Part shown: one piece after another, positions 26,392 through 35,193 of the stretch
Position numbering within the stretch: position 1 is the first letter of the stretch
Layout: each line of letters opens with the position of its first letter
Assembly: GCA_049840515.1 (NCBI GenBank)
Contig: JASGKW010000009.1
Location: 124,001-188,000 of the forward strand
Origin: Muricomes sp049840515
Lineage (GTDB): Bacteria > Bacillota > Clostridia > Lachnospirales > Lachnospiraceae
Direction of reading: 5' to 3'
DNA: 64,000 nucleotides
Notes under the pieces: generated by a model
Told to the model about the DNA's origin: nothing
Database searches by the model: none
The model's input: the letters and a program-made list of their open reading frames with translations, nothing else
Program-made: the position numbers and the translations under genes

Positions 26392-27870
26392 TCAAAACAT
26401 TTTGTAGATGCTTTCCAGTGCATAATAGCTGGAATCAAAGATTTTTTTCATTTTATCATAGACCGGCTGGTTTTTCCGGTCCGGCTCATACTCTTTCTGA
26501 AATTTTAAAAACCTGGTAATCTCCTCAAAATTATTGTAAGCCCCCACGCCCACCCCTGCAATCATGGCAGCCGCGATGGATGTCGCCTCCTCCACATGGT
26601 CAGGCGTACAAAGCTTTGCACAGAGTACGTCCGAAAGTATCTGGCACACAATATCCCCTTTGGCACCGCCCCCGGTAAGTATAAGACGGTCCGCTGAGAG
26701 GTATTTTCTGTAGGAGGCAAGAATAATCTCCAGATTGTAGGCAACACCCTCAATAACTGCCCTGATATAGTCCTCTTTTTTGTGCTGCATCTTAATTCCA
26801 AGGTAAGCTCCGCTGGTATTTTCATTCCAGCGCGGGCTTCGCTCACCCAGCATATACGGGAGAAAAATCAACCCATTTGCCCCTGCCGATGAGTTCTCTA
26901 TCATCTGATTTAACTCACTGTAGGGCTGCCCCGGTGCCATAAGGCTTCTGATATAAGAATAGGAGCTTCCTGCCGCCTGCATCGCCCCGCAGGGCATATA
27001 TCTGCCAGGAATAACATTTGCAAAGCAGAAAAAAATCTTTTCCTCATCCAGAAATTTTTTCTTTGTAGTTCCGCCCACCCACGCTGAGGTACCAAAGGTC
27101 ACAAACAATTCATCATCATGGATACAGCCTGCTCCCACTGCCGCACAGGGTCCGTCCCCTCCGCCGCATACAACGGGAGTTCCCTGACACAGCCCGGTAG
27201 CTTTTGCCGCCTCCTTTGTAACCAGCCCTATGACATCCGTAGAATTATGAAGTTCAGGCAGCAAATCCCGGTTGATACCGGAGGCTTCCAGTATCTCGTC
27301 GGACCAGCACAGGTGCTCCAAATCCAGCGCATTTGTCCCGGATGCGTCAGAATAGTCTGTCACAAATTCCCCGGTAAGCTTATACAAAATATAGTCCTTT
27401 GCCTGCAGTGATTTGTAAGCTTTGTTATAGACTTCCGGTTCATGTTCTCTCAGCCACATAATCTTTTCCAGCGTGTAGCTTGGGCTGAGACGGTGGCCTG
27501 TAATCTCATACATTTCATCAAAACCAATTTCCCTCTCCAGGTGTTCTGCCTCCTTCACGGCACGCTGGTCTGCCCAGATAATAGAGGGACGCAGAGGATT
27601 TCCCTCCTTGTCCACAAGCAGACACCCCTGCATCTGTGCGGAAAATGAGAGGGCAATAACATTCTTCCTGCCGATTCCCTCCAGTATATTTTGGGTTGCC
27701 TCGCATACTGCCTGCCACCAATCCGCTGGATTCTGCTGGGCGCAGTTTTTTCCAAAAAAGTGTACATCATAGGGCATAATACAGCTTTTCACAAACTGAC
27801 CGTCCACTGTAAATAGTGTGGCTTTATTCCCTGATGTCCCTAAATCATGGGCGATAATATACTGAGCCAT
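26392..27870 (-). CDS. FGGY-family carbohydrate kinase (xylulokinase-like)
   Basis: 492 aa. ATP-dependent sugar kinase of the FGGY family: N-terminal phosphate motif IAHDLGTSGNKATLFTVDG, substrate motif SFSAQMQGCLLVDKEG, WADQRA, LQAKDYILYKLTGEFVTD, and the C-terminal ATP motif LILTGGGAKGD. In well-studied xylulokinases the substrate loop reads SGQMHG; here it is SAQMQG, so sugar specificity should not be assumed. It follows fsa by 17 bp in a DeoR-controlled operon; together they suggest phosphorylation and aldol cleavage or formation of a keto sugar. Confidence 0.85.
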   Translation of the reverse strand: MAQYIIAHDLGTSGNKATLFTVDGQFVKSCIMPYDVHFFGKNCAQQNPADWWQAVCEATQNILEGIGRKNVIALSFSAQMQGCLLVDKEGNPLRPSIIWADQRAVKEAEHLEREIGFDEMYEITGHRLSPSYTLEKIMWLREHEPEVYNKAYKSLQAKDYILYKLTGEFVTDYSDASGTNALDLEHLCWSDEILEASGINRDLLPELHNSTDVIGLVTKEAAKATGLCQGTPVVCGGGDGPCAAVGAGCIHDDELFVTFGTSAWVGGTTKKKFLDEEKIFFCFANVIPGRYMPCGAMQAAGSSYSYIRSLMAPGQPYSELNQMIENSSAGANGLIFLPYMLGERSPRWNENTSGAYLGIKMQHKKEDYIRAVIEGVAYNLEIILASYRKYLSADRLILTGGGAKGDIVCQILSDVLCAKLCTPDHVEEATSIAAAMIAGVGVGAYNNFEEITRFLKFQKEYEPDRKNQPVYDKMKKIFDSSYYALESIYKMF

Positions 27871-27887
27871 GAAAAATCCTCCCGTTT

Positions 27888-28559
27888 TTAGAATTCGTAA
27901 ATCCTTTTATCTCCATAAACTGATTGCCAGTCCTTGTCAAAATTAGCGATTGCAAAATCAATCACCGGGCTTTCTACCATCTGTGTGTAAAGATCCACAG
28001 AAGCCGTCACCGCGTGAGCTCCTGCAAGAAGTGACTCCATAATCTGCTGTGTATTCTTAAAGCTTGCCGCAAGTATTTTCGTGTCCCTGTTGTAATGCTC
28101 AAAAAGCCATGCTATATCCTCAATGACTTTCACACTGTCCATGTTCATATTGTTCATGCGGTTAAAGTAAGGAGCCACATAATCTGCTCCCACAGTGGAT
28201 GCAAGCATAGCCTGCTGAGGCATGTAAATTGCCGTACCTGTAATTTTGTACCCCTGAGACTTTAATACTTTCATTGTCTTGATTCCCTCTTCATTGACCG
28301 GAACCTTAATGTAAGTGTGCTTTCCCAGCCTACTTGTGATTACCTCGGCCTCCTTCACCATTTCCTCGCAGGTACTTCCAGTCACCTGCACATGGAGCTG
28401 CTTATCACCGATAATATTTCTAATTTCTGTGAGGAGCGGGAAGAACTCCGCTTTCTCTCTTGACAAAATAGTAGGGTTTGATGTGACACCTGTAATATCA
28501 TAAATTTCGTTGTATTTCCGTATATCCTTCAAATTCGCAGTGTCCAATAAAATTTCCAT
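27888..28559 (-). CDS. fsa: Fructose-6-phosphate aldolase / transaldolase-like protein
   Basis: 223 aa, the short length typical of FSA rather than full transaldolase. Begins MEILLDTANLKDIRKYNEIY, with GVTSNPTIL, and YIKVPVN in which Lys85 matches the Schiff-base lysine of E. coli FSA (position 85). GTAIYMPQQAMLA and PYFNRMNNM follow the family pattern. It would form or split fructose 6-phosphate from dihydroxyacetone and glyceraldehyde 3-phosphate. It lies between deoR and the FGGY kinase. Confidence 0.88.
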   Translation of the reverse strand: MEILLDTANLKDIRKYNEIYDITGVTSNPTILSREKAEFFPLLTEIRNIIGDKQLHVQVTGSTCEEMVKEAEVITSRLGKHTYIKVPVNEEGIKTMKVLKSQGYKITGTAIYMPQQAMLASTVGADYVAPYFNRMNNMNMDSVKVIEDIAWLFEHYNRDTKILAASFKNTQQIMESLLAGAHAVTASVDLYTQMVESPVIDFAIANFDKDWQSVYGDKRIYEF

Positions 28560-28637
28560 AGTATAATCTCCTTCTTAATCGCTGATTATCGTTTTAATGT
28601 TATCTTTAATATTGCTTTTCATCGCCGCTTTAAATAT

Positions 28638-29399
28638 TTAAATACTGACTTTTCTCACCTGGATTCCCTGTGCTGTGATTTCCTGCTCAATCTCCTCCGA
28701 AATACCAGAATCGGTGATGAGATATCGAACTTCGCCCAGAGAAAACTCAGAAACAATGCCTTGTCTTTCAAACTTGCTGGACTCCGTAAGTATCACCACT
28801 TCCTCTGAATTTGCTGCCATGTTGCGCAAAGTCTCCACGCGCAGATGATTGTCCCCTGTAAAGCCTGTCTGCCGGCGGTATCCGTCTGTTCCCGCAAAAA
28901 ACCGTTTTACATGAAACGCCTGTGCCCCAAGGCGGGTGATTGGCCCCACAACAGCCTGAGAATCGGGCTGATAATCTCCTCCCAGCAGAACCAGGTGGAC
29001 ATTGGCAGACTTTCCAATATAATCAGCCATAAAAACAGAGTTGGTAATAATCGTTACATTCCTCTTTGTCCTGCTGATTTCATCCGCCAGCAGCATACAG
29101 CAGGAACCAGACTCAATCATTACCGTATCTCCATCCTCTATCAGGGATGCCGCCTCCTTCGCAAGCTGTATTTTTGTAGAATGATTTGCGGCGAGACGGC
29201 GTCTCATGTCATTCTCCTCATTCAAAATAGCATACCCCTGCTCTCTGCGAAGCAGGCCTCTTGTCTCCAGCTCAGTCAAATCCTTCCTCACCGTAACAAG
29301 AGATACGCCGCACATCCGGGAAAGCTCTGTAACTTCACTTTTTCCAGAATCACTTAATATCTCTAATATTCTGGACTGTCTCTCTTCTACTTTTCCCAT
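28638..29399 (-). CDS. DeoR-family sugar-operon repressor
   Basis: 253 aa. DeoR helix-turn-helix at the N-terminus (RQSRILEILSDSGKSEVTELSRMCGVSLVTVRKDL) and a sugar-phosphate-binding DeoRC domain (IEDGDTVMIESGSCCMLLADE, ITNSVFMADYIG, LLGGDYQPDSQAVVGP). The gene heads the operon with fsa and the kinase. A strong promoter lies just upstream, and a long palindrome sits between the promoter and the start codon, so autorepression relieved by a sugar phosphate is the natural model. Confidence 0.9.
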   Translation of the reverse strand: MGKVEERQSRILEILSDSGKSEVTELSRMCGVSLVTVRKDLTELETRGLLRREQGYAILNEENDMRRRLAANHSTKIQLAKEAASLIEDGDTVMIESGSCCMLLADEISRTKRNVTIITNSVFMADYIGKSANVHLVLLGGDYQPDSQAVVGPITRLGAQAFHVKRFFAGTDGYRRQTGFTGDNHLRVETLRNMAANSEEVVILTESSKFERQGIVSEFSLGEVRYLITDSGISEEIEQEITAQGIQVRKVSI

Positions 29400-29426
29400 A
29401 AAAGCACCTCATTCATAACATATTTA

Positions 29427-29460
29427 TTACGAACGAAATAAATATTTCTTCCGTTTGTAA
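29427..29460. promoter_or_regulatory. Probable DeoR operator, 34-bp imperfect palindrome
   Basis: TTACGAACGAAAT and its mirrored half ending CGTTTGTAA match at 28 of 34 positions. It covers the predicted transcription start of the deoR promoter at 29465-29493, the expected location for autorepression. Confidence 0.65.
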
Positions 29461-29464
29461 TCTA

Positions 29465-29493
29465 ATTATATTACTAAATTTTATATAAGTCAA
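29465..29493 (-). promoter_or_regulatory. Sigma-A promoter of the deoR-fsa-kinase operon
   Basis: On the minus strand TTGACT (29488-29493), a 17-bp spacer and TATAAT (29465-29470), about 66 bp upstream of the deoR start. Confidence 0.75.
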
Positions 29494-29601
29494 TTTGAAA
29501 TTAAGCTCAGAATTTTTCTCCACATTATGGCCTGAACACACTGCCCGGCTGTCAGCCACATTCGCATAGTAAAAAATATTCAGGACATACTATAGGGAAA
29601 A

Positions 29602-29633
29602 TGTAACAGTTCGGCCAGACAGCTTGAGCTGGC
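29602..29633. repeat. Possible end fragment of the dispersed inverted-repeat family
   Basis: TGTAACAGTTCGGCCAGACAG resembles the left end of the 17964-18136 element (TGTAACAGTTCAGCCATACAG), followed by a CAGCTTGAGCTG mini-hairpin. It lies about 30 bp upstream of hcp; no matching right end is seen. Confidence 0.4.
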
Positions 29634-29664
29634 TGTTATGAAAAAATTGTAAAGGGGATTATTT

Positions 29665-31224
29665 ATGGGAGAAATGTTTTGTTTCCAGTGCCAACAAACC
29701 GCACACAATACAGGTTGTGAGGGAAATGCCGGGGTCTGCGGAAAAAAATCTGACACGGCAAATTTTCAGGATGAGCTGACCAGTGCACTTATCGGACTTT
29801 CAAGGGCTGTAAAATCAGCTAAAGCAACAGAAAAATCGGATGAACTCATGTTAACAGGACTGTTTACTACTATTACAAACGTAAACTTTTATAATGATAC
29901 CATTATGCGTCTTATTGAAGATACAAATGCAGAAAAAGAAAAAATTGCTGCCGGGACAGAAAATTACGATGTCTCAGATATATGGTCTGCCGATGAGGAT
30001 ATCCGTTCTCTGAAATCACTGATTTTATTTGGACTCAGAGGTATGGCGGCATATGCCTACCATGCATATGTTCTGGGATTTACCGATGACGAGGTGACTG
30101 CATTCTTTTATGAAGGGCTGCATGCCATCGGTGAAAACTACAAAATGGATAAATTACTTCCTCTTGTTTTAAAAACAGGCGAGGTAAACTTTAAGTGTAT
30201 GGAGCTTCTGGACCGTGCAAACACCGAGAGCTATGGCACTCCCGTACCCACAACAGTGCCGCTCACTATTGAGAAAGGACCTTTTATTGTAGTCAGCGGT
30301 CACGACCTGCACGATATGAAATTATTGCTGGAGCAGACAAAGGATAAAGGAATTAACATCTACACACACAGTGAAATGCTGCCCGCCCACGGATACCCGG
30401 AATTAAAGAAATACCCTCACTTAAAGGGAAACTTTGGAACCGGATGGCAGAGCCAGCAGTCTGAATTTCACAATATTCCTGCTCCCATCCTGTTTACAAC
30501 AAACTGCCTGATGCCTGTAAGACAAAGCTACTGCGACCGGGTATTTACCACCTCGGTTGTGTCCTACCCTGAACTGGTCCACATCGGCGAAGATAAGGAT
30601 TTTACCCCTGTTATTGAAAAAGCGCTGGAATGCGGCGGCTATCCAGAGGACCATCCTATGACGGGTATCAACGGAGGCACCACGGTAACTACAGGATTTG
30701 CCCACGGCACTGTCTTATCTCAGGCGGGAAAGATTGTTGACCTTGTAAAAAATGGAAAAATACGTCACTTTTTCCTGATTGGCGGATGTGACGGGGCTGC
30801 GCCGGGAAGAAGCTACTACACCGAATTTGCCAAAGCCCTGCCTATGAACACCATCATTCTCACCCTCGCCTGCGGAAAATACCGCATCAATGACCTGGAT
30901 TTGGGAACCATCGAAGGGCTGCCAAGAATACTGGATATGGGACAGTGCAATGATGCATACAGTGCAATCAAGGTCGCCCTGGCTCTGGCAGATGCCTTTG
31001 AATGCGGCGTAAATGACCTGCCCCTGTCATTAATCTTATCCTGGTACGAGCAGAAAGCCGTTTGTATTCTTTTAACCTTACTCTCGCTGGGTATTCAGAA
31101 TATGCTCCTCGGCCCGACACTCCCCGCCTTCATATCCCCCGCGGTCATGAATGTTCTGTCCCAAAACTACAACCTTGCAAAAATCAGCACGCCAGAAGAG
31201 GACATCAAAAAAATCCTGGGATAA
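29665..31224 (+). CDS. hcp: Hydroxylamine reductase (hybrid cluster protein)
   Basis: 519 aa. Cysteines C6, C9, C18 and C25 in CFQCQQTAHNTGCEGNAGVC hold the N-terminal Fe-S cluster. Hybrid-cluster ligands are recognisable in SGHDLHDMKLL, TTNCLMPVRQSYCDRV, GGCDGAAPGRSYY and LACGKYRIND. The length fits the short Hcp class of anaerobes. Hcp reduces hydroxylamine in vitro and acts in nitric oxide protection in other bacteria; the in vivo role here is inference. GGGGATTATTT precedes the ATG. Monocistronic by spacing. Confidence 0.93.
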   Translation: MGEMFCFQCQQTAHNTGCEGNAGVCGKKSDTANFQDELTSALIGLSRAVKSAKATEKSDELMLTGLFTTITNVNFYNDTIMRLIEDTNAEKEKIAAGTENYDVSDIWSADEDIRSLKSLILFGLRGMAAYAYHAYVLGFTDDEVTAFFYEGLHAIGENYKMDKLLPLVLKTGEVNFKCMELLDRANTESYGTPVPTTVPLTIEKGPFIVVSGHDLHDMKLLLEQTKDKGINIYTHSEMLPAHGYPELKKYPHLKGNFGTGWQSQQSEFHNIPAPILFTTNCLMPVRQSYCDRVFTTSVVSYPELVHIGEDKDFTPVIEKALECGGYPEDHPMTGINGGTTVTTGFAHGTVLSQAGKIVDLVKNGKIRHFFLIGGCDGAAPGRSYYTEFAKALPMNTIILTLACGKYRINDLDLGTIEGLPRILDMGQCNDAYSAIKVALALADAFECGVNDLPLSLILSWYEQKAVCILLTLLSLGIQNMLLGPTLPAFISPAVMNVLSQNYNLAKISTPEEDIKKILG

Positions 31225-31264
31225 TTTCAGCACACTTCATTGAATATTAGTATAAGTTGTCCAA

Positions 31265-31326
31265 CCGCAGCATATATATAACTATCTGCATATGGCTCTC
31301 TCCATATGCGATAGTTTTAGCTGCGG
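31265..31326. other. Long hairpin downstream of hcp
   Basis: CCGCAGC ... AACTATCTGCATATGG, a 6-base loop, then CCATATGCGATAGTT ... GCTGCGG. The stem is strong but no T-run follows on either strand, so it is not a canonical terminator. It could protect the hcp 3' end or be a small inserted palindrome. Confidence 0.5.
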
Positions 31327-31391
31327 CATAATCCAATACCTATTGTATGACCAAAAGTACAATCCATTGACAAATTTTTAACGAAACGGCA

Positions 31392-31420
31392 TTGCCTAAA
31401 TAGTTAAAAGAGTTTATAAT
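31392..31420 (+). promoter_or_regulatory. Sigma-A-type promoter of the alcohol dehydrogenase gene
   Basis: TTGCCT (31392-31397), 17-bp spacer, TATAAT (31415-31420), 49 bp before the start codon. A TTGACA at 31367 is too far away to pair with this -10. Confidence 0.5.
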
Positions 31421-31468
31421 AAAATGATAGAAATTTAACAATCTTATCATAATTCAGGAGGTAATCAT

Positions 31469-32518
31469 ATGAAAGGTTATGGGATGTTATCACTTAATAA
31501 TGCAGGATGGATTGAGAAAGACAAGCCTGAATGCGGGGCTTTGGATGCCATTGTAGCACCTATCGCACTTGCTCCATGTTCTTCAGATACACATGTTCTC
31601 CACGGAGGCACCGGAGACCACACCAATCTCATCTTAGGACATGAGGCCGTCGGCAGAATTGTAGAAGTGGGAAACCTTGTAAAGAATTTTAACGTTGGTG
31701 ACGTTGTTGTTGTACCTTGCTGTACTCCAAACTGGCTTGCTAAAAACGTGCAGGGCGAATATACCGCTCACGACGAATTCCTTATGGGAAGCTTCAAATT
31801 CTTAGGCAGCAAAGACGGAACTTTTGCAGAATATTTCCATGTGAATCTGGCAGATGCCAACCTCGTGCTCCTCCCGTCAAATGTTTCCCCTGAAGCCGCT
31901 CTTATGACAGTAGACATGATGTCCACAGGTTTTCACGGTGTTCAGAATGCCAATGTACAGTTTGGTGACACTGTAGTTGTTATCGGTATCGGCCCTGTCG
32001 GTCTGATGGCTGTAGCCGGCACAAAACTCAGAGGAGCCGGCAGAATCATTGCCGTCGGAACCCGCCCTAACTGTGTTGCCATCGCAAAAGAATACGGTGC
32101 CACAGACATCATCAGCTATAAAGACGGCGACATTGTACAGCAGGTTATGGAACTGACAAAAGAGGGCGCCGACTGTGTTATCATCGCCGGAGGAAATGCA
32201 GAGAGTTTCCGGCAGGCTGTGGATATGACCAAGCCCGGCGGATATATCTCCAATGTGAATTTCTTTGATATGAGCGAAACATTATCTATGCCCGCTTACT
32301 CCTGGGGACTTGGAATGGCTGACAAGACAATCCGCGGCGGCTTCTGTCCGGGCGGTGCGCTGAGAATACATAAAATGCTCGAAATGCTGTCAAACGGAAG
32401 AGTTGACACCACCAAACTGATTACTCACCGTTTCAACGGCTTTGACAAGATTGAAGATGCATTTGTGCTCATGGATAATAAACCAAAAGATTTAATCAAA
32501 CCAGTTATTTTAGTTTAA
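31469..32518 (+). CDS. NADP-dependent zinc secondary alcohol dehydrogenase
   Basis: 349 aa, closely patterned on the Thermoanaerobacter/Clostridium secondary ADH: MKGYGMLSLNNAGWIEK, catalytic zinc ligands C37 (IALAPCSSD), H58 (LILGHEA) and D149 (TVDMMSTGFHG), nucleotide fold VVVIGIGPVGLMAV, and AVGTRPNCVAIAKEYGATD, whose Gly/Arg pattern after the second strand favours NADP over NAD. Reaction: interconversion of secondary alcohols and ketones. AGGAGG lies 8 bp before the ATG. Own promoter and a strong terminator make it monocistronic. Confidence 0.92.
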   Translation: MKGYGMLSLNNAGWIEKDKPECGALDAIVAPIALAPCSSDTHVLHGGTGDHTNLILGHEAVGRIVEVGNLVKNFNVGDVVVVPCCTPNWLAKNVQGEYTAHDEFLMGSFKFLGSKDGTFAEYFHVNLADANLVLLPSNVSPEAALMTVDMMSTGFHGVQNANVQFGDTVVVIGIGPVGLMAVAGTKLRGAGRIIAVGTRPNCVAIAKEYGATDIISYKDGDIVQQVMELTKEGADCVIIAGGNAESFRQAVDMTKPGGYISNVNFFDMSETLSMPAYSWGLGMADKTIRGGFCPGGALRIHKMLEMLSNGRVDTTKLITHRFNGFDKIEDAFVLMDNKPKDLIKPVILV

Positions 32519-32530
32519 AAAAATGAATAA

Positions 32531-32590
32531 GTGGCGCTGTTCTGCAGATGATAATTCATCGGCAGAACAGCACCGCTTTTATTTATTTTT
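32531..32590 (+). terminator. Bidirectional rho-independent terminator
   Basis: GTGGCGCTGTTCTGC and GCAGAACAGCACCGC form a stem of about 14 bp with a 16-base loop; T-rich tails follow on both strands. It ends the dehydrogenase gene and, on the minus strand, the rhodanese-TtcA gene (stop 32589). Confidence 0.8.
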
Positions 32591-33737
32591 ATTTCTCATC
32601 ATAGTCATCCAGAAAACTATATTTCATCTCATTGTTGTGATAACCTATGATTGTATTTAGATTTACATTGTGTACACTTCTGAAAATATTCATTTCAATT
32701 AAGTCACTGTTTTTTCTGAACTCTGCAATCAATTCTTTCATTTCATCCCTTTTGGAGCCGTGCTCTCCCCCGCATATAGAACAATTTTCTGTAAAACGGC
32801 AGGCACACTGTATGAAATTAAGCTTATTGTAATCCCTCCACGCTTTTATGTCGCCCTCTTTGACCATGTACATGGGGCGAATCAGCTCCATGCCCTCAAA
32901 GTTTTTGCTGTGGAGCTTGGGCATCATTGTTTCCACTTTTCCACTGTAGAACATTCCCATAAGAACCGTCTCTATGACGTCATCAAAGTGATGACCAAGG
33001 GCTATTTTATTGCAACCCAGCTCTTTTGCCCTGGAATACAGATAGCCCCGGCGCATCCTGGCACACAGATAACAGGGACTCTTATCCACATCTGCCACAA
33101 TGTCAAAAATATCGGACTCAAATACCGTCAGAGGGATACCCAAAAGCTTCGCATTGTCATTTATAATCTTCCAGTTATCCTCATTATAACCGGGATTCAT
33201 AACCAAAAATATCACTTCAAAGGAAACCTGCCCATGCCTCTTCAATTCCTGCATAAGCTTTGCAAGAAGCATAGAATCCTTACCGCCGGAAATGCATACT
33301 GCAATTTTATCTCCCTCTTTAATCAGCTGATATTCCTGAATTGATTTGGTAAATTTTCTCCAGATACTCTTCCGGAACTTCTTAATAATGCTCCTCTCAA
33401 TATCCGCAGTTTTCTGTTTCGCGGTATCCTCCTGTGACAAGGCCTGACTGAGTTTAAAGCGCAGATATGCCCTGTAGCCATCCTTCACATTGACTGCACA
33501 AAAACCCTCTTCTTCCAGAAAATCCACCACATCTATACTCTTTTCCCCGGTATGGCATAAGACATATATGGTGGTATTCTTGTCAAGATTCTTCACATAA
33601 TCCTTAACCTGAGGCAATGGCACGTGGATTGCGGTTTCCATAGCTCCCCGGTTAAAATCCTCCTGCTCACGAATGTCCAGAATAATGGAATTATCTCTGT
33701 CTATAAGTTCCAGCTCTTCTACTGTAATTGATTTCAT
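32589..33737 (-). CDS. Rhodanese domain fused to TtcA-like ATP pyrophosphatase
   Basis: About 382 aa from ATG 33735-33737 (GAGGAAA about 13 bp upstream; the open frame to 33827 adds an unconserved leader). Residues 1-100 are a rhodanese (SIILDIREQEDFNRGAMETA; active-site loop VLCHTGEKS with the catalytic Cys). The rest is an N-type ATP pyrophosphatase of the TtcA/TilS group: PP-loop CISGGKDSMLL, then CYLCARMRRG and CSICGG, probable Fe-S or zinc ligands. TtcA thiolates C32 of tRNA; a built-in rhodanese could supply the persulfide sulfur. That substrate is inference. Confidence 0.85.
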   Translation of the reverse strand: MKSITVEELELIDRDNSIILDIREQEDFNRGAMETAIHVPLPQVKDYVKNLDKNTTIYVLCHTGEKSIDVVDFLEEEGFCAVNVKDGYRAYLRFKLSQALSQEDTAKQKTADIERSIIKKFRKSIWRKFTKSIQEYQLIKEGDKIAVCISGGKDSMLLAKLMQELKRHGQVSFEVIFLVMNPGYNEDNWKIINDNAKLLGIPLTVFESDIFDIVADVDKSPCYLCARMRRGYLYSRAKELGCNKIALGHHFDDVIETVLMGMFYSGKVETMMPKLHSKNFEGMELIRPMYMVKEGDIKAWRDYNKLNFIQCACRFTENCSICGGEHGSKRDEMKELIAEFRKNSDLIEMNIFRSVHNVNLNTIIGYHNNEMKYSFLDDYDEK

Positions 33738-33825
33738 AAAAACTTCTAATTTCCTCTGTTCTTTCTTCTCGTATACACTGCGGCAGGCAAGCCCGCGCAG
33801 TCTATCCCTGCAACTCTGCTTTTCC

Positions 33826-33851
33826 ACAGTTTAGCCCTACAGCTAAACTGT
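33826..33851. other. Hairpin at the cytidylate-kinase-like stop codon
   Basis: ACAGTTTAGC and GCTAAACTGT form a perfect 10-bp stem over a 6-base loop, overlapping the stop codon of the upstream gene. No T-run on the minus strand, so it may slow or partly stop transcripts from the liv operon. Confidence 0.4.
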
Positions 33852-34466
33852 TCTGCAGATGTTTATATATGATTTTACTACTTCTACCAGTTTTTCATAG
33901 CTCATGGATGATGTGTTCAGGCACAAGTCATAATTTCTGGCGTCGTTCCAGTCCTGTCCTGTGTAATATTTGTAATATTCAGAACGGTGTTTATCTATCT
34001 TCTCAATTTTCCTGGTTATCTCTTTTTCTGTGCCGCCGTTTTGTTTCATAACGCGGGCAATGCAGTCCTCGCCAGGTGCATAGAAAAACAGGCGGACTGC
34101 AAAATCACAGTCTTTCAGCAGATAGTCTGCACAGCGTCCTATAATCACGCAGGATTCTGTATTCGCAAGCTCCCGGATAACCTTTGCCTGATAATTAAAA
34201 AGATTATCATTTGACACGAAATCATCACTGTCGGGTGGAATTACCTGTCCTTTGTATTCTCTCCTCGCAATCTTAAAGAGGGATGTGCTCTTTAAAGTCT
34301 CATCCGCTTTTCCAAACAATGCCTCGTTAATGCCGCTTTCATCAGAAGCCAGTCTGAGAAGCTCTCTGTCATAATAGTTAATTCCAAGCTCCTTTGCCAG
34401 CAGCTTACCCAGCGTTCTTCCGCCGCTGCCATAACTCCTGCCAATTGTAATTACAGTATGCTCCAT
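33843..34466 (-). CDS. Cytidylate kinase-like protein
   Basis: 207 aa P-loop nucleoside-monophosphate-kinase fold of the cytidylate kinase-like (AAA_26) family: ITIGRSYGSGGRTLGKLLA is the P-loop region, YYDRELL, SCVIIGRCADYLL, and a lid with KIEKIDKHRSEYYKYYTGQDW. This family is distinct from canonical Cmk, and its substrate is unsettled. It is only 3 bp from livF, so it is transcribed with the branched-chain amino acid transporter; the reason for this linkage is unknown. Confidence 0.82.
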   Translation of the reverse strand: MEHTVITIGRSYGSGGRTLGKLLAKELGINYYDRELLRLASDESGINEALFGKADETLKSTSLFKIARREYKGQVIPPDSDDFVSNDNLFNYQAKVIRELANTESCVIIGRCADYLLKDCDFAVRLFFYAPGEDCIARVMKQNGGTEKEITRKIEKIDKHRSEYYKYYTGQDWNDARNYDLCLNTSSMSYEKLVEVVKSYINICRTV

Positions 34467-34469
34467 AAT

Positions 34470-35180
34470 TTATTCCCCCAAATATGCCTTTTTAATAGAC
34501 TCATTGTTCATAAGTTCTTTTGCATCTCCGCTGAGCACAATATTTCCAGTCTCCAATACATACGCCCGGTCTGCAATAGAAAGTGCTTTTTTCGCATTTT
34601 GTTCCACTAAAAGTACAGTTGTTCCAGAGGCAGAGATTTCCTTGATGATATTGAAAATCTCTTCTACAAAAATAGGTGACAGTCCCATGGACGGCTCATC
34701 CATAAGGATAATCTTAGGCTTGCTCATCAGCGCCCTGCCCATGGCAAGCATCTGCTGCTCACCGCCGCTCAATGTTCCTGCAGCCTGTTTTTTACGCTCT
34801 TCCAGACGTGGAAAGCTCTGATAAACACGCTGAAGTGATTCTGATATTTCATCTTTATCTTTTCTCGTGTATGCTCCCAGCTTCAGGTTCTCCAACACAG
34901 AAAGCTGTGAAAATACACGGCGTCCCTCCGGCACATGTGCCATACCCATCGTTACAATCTTATGTCCGGGAATCTTTGTAATTTCCTGTCCATCAAAAAG
35001 AATACTTCCCACCTTTGCCGGAAGCATACCAGTGATGGTCTGCAAAGTCGTTGTCTTACCTGCACCGTTGGCGCCAATCAGAGCAATAACCTCACCCTCA
35101 TTTACTTCAAAGGAAATACCCTTGATTGCCTGGATAACACCATAGTACACTTCCAGATCTTTAATTTCAAGCATTGCCAT
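34470..35180 (-). CDS. livF: Branched-chain amino acid ABC transporter ATPase LivF
   Basis: 236 aa ABC ATPase. Walker A IGANGAGKTTT, signature LSGGEQQML, Walker B IILMDEPSMGL, H-loop region VLLVEQNAKKAL (in LivF the usual switch His is replaced by Asn/Gln-type sequence, as here). The pattern MAHVPEGRRVF is diagnostic of LivF. AGGAGG lies 10 bp upstream. Last transport gene of the liv operon. Confidence 0.93.
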   Translation of the reverse strand: MAMLEIKDLEVYYGVIQAIKGISFEVNEGEVIALIGANGAGKTTTLQTITGMLPAKVGSILFDGQEITKIPGHKIVTMGMAHVPEGRRVFSQLSVLENLKLGAYTRKDKDEISESLQRVYQSFPRLEERKKQAAGTLSGGEQQMLAMGRALMSKPKIILMDEPSMGLSPIFVEEIFNIIKEISASGTTVLLVEQNAKKALSIADRAYVLETGNIVLSGDAKELMNNESIKKAYLGE

Positions 35181-35193
35181 AAGTTATTTCCTC

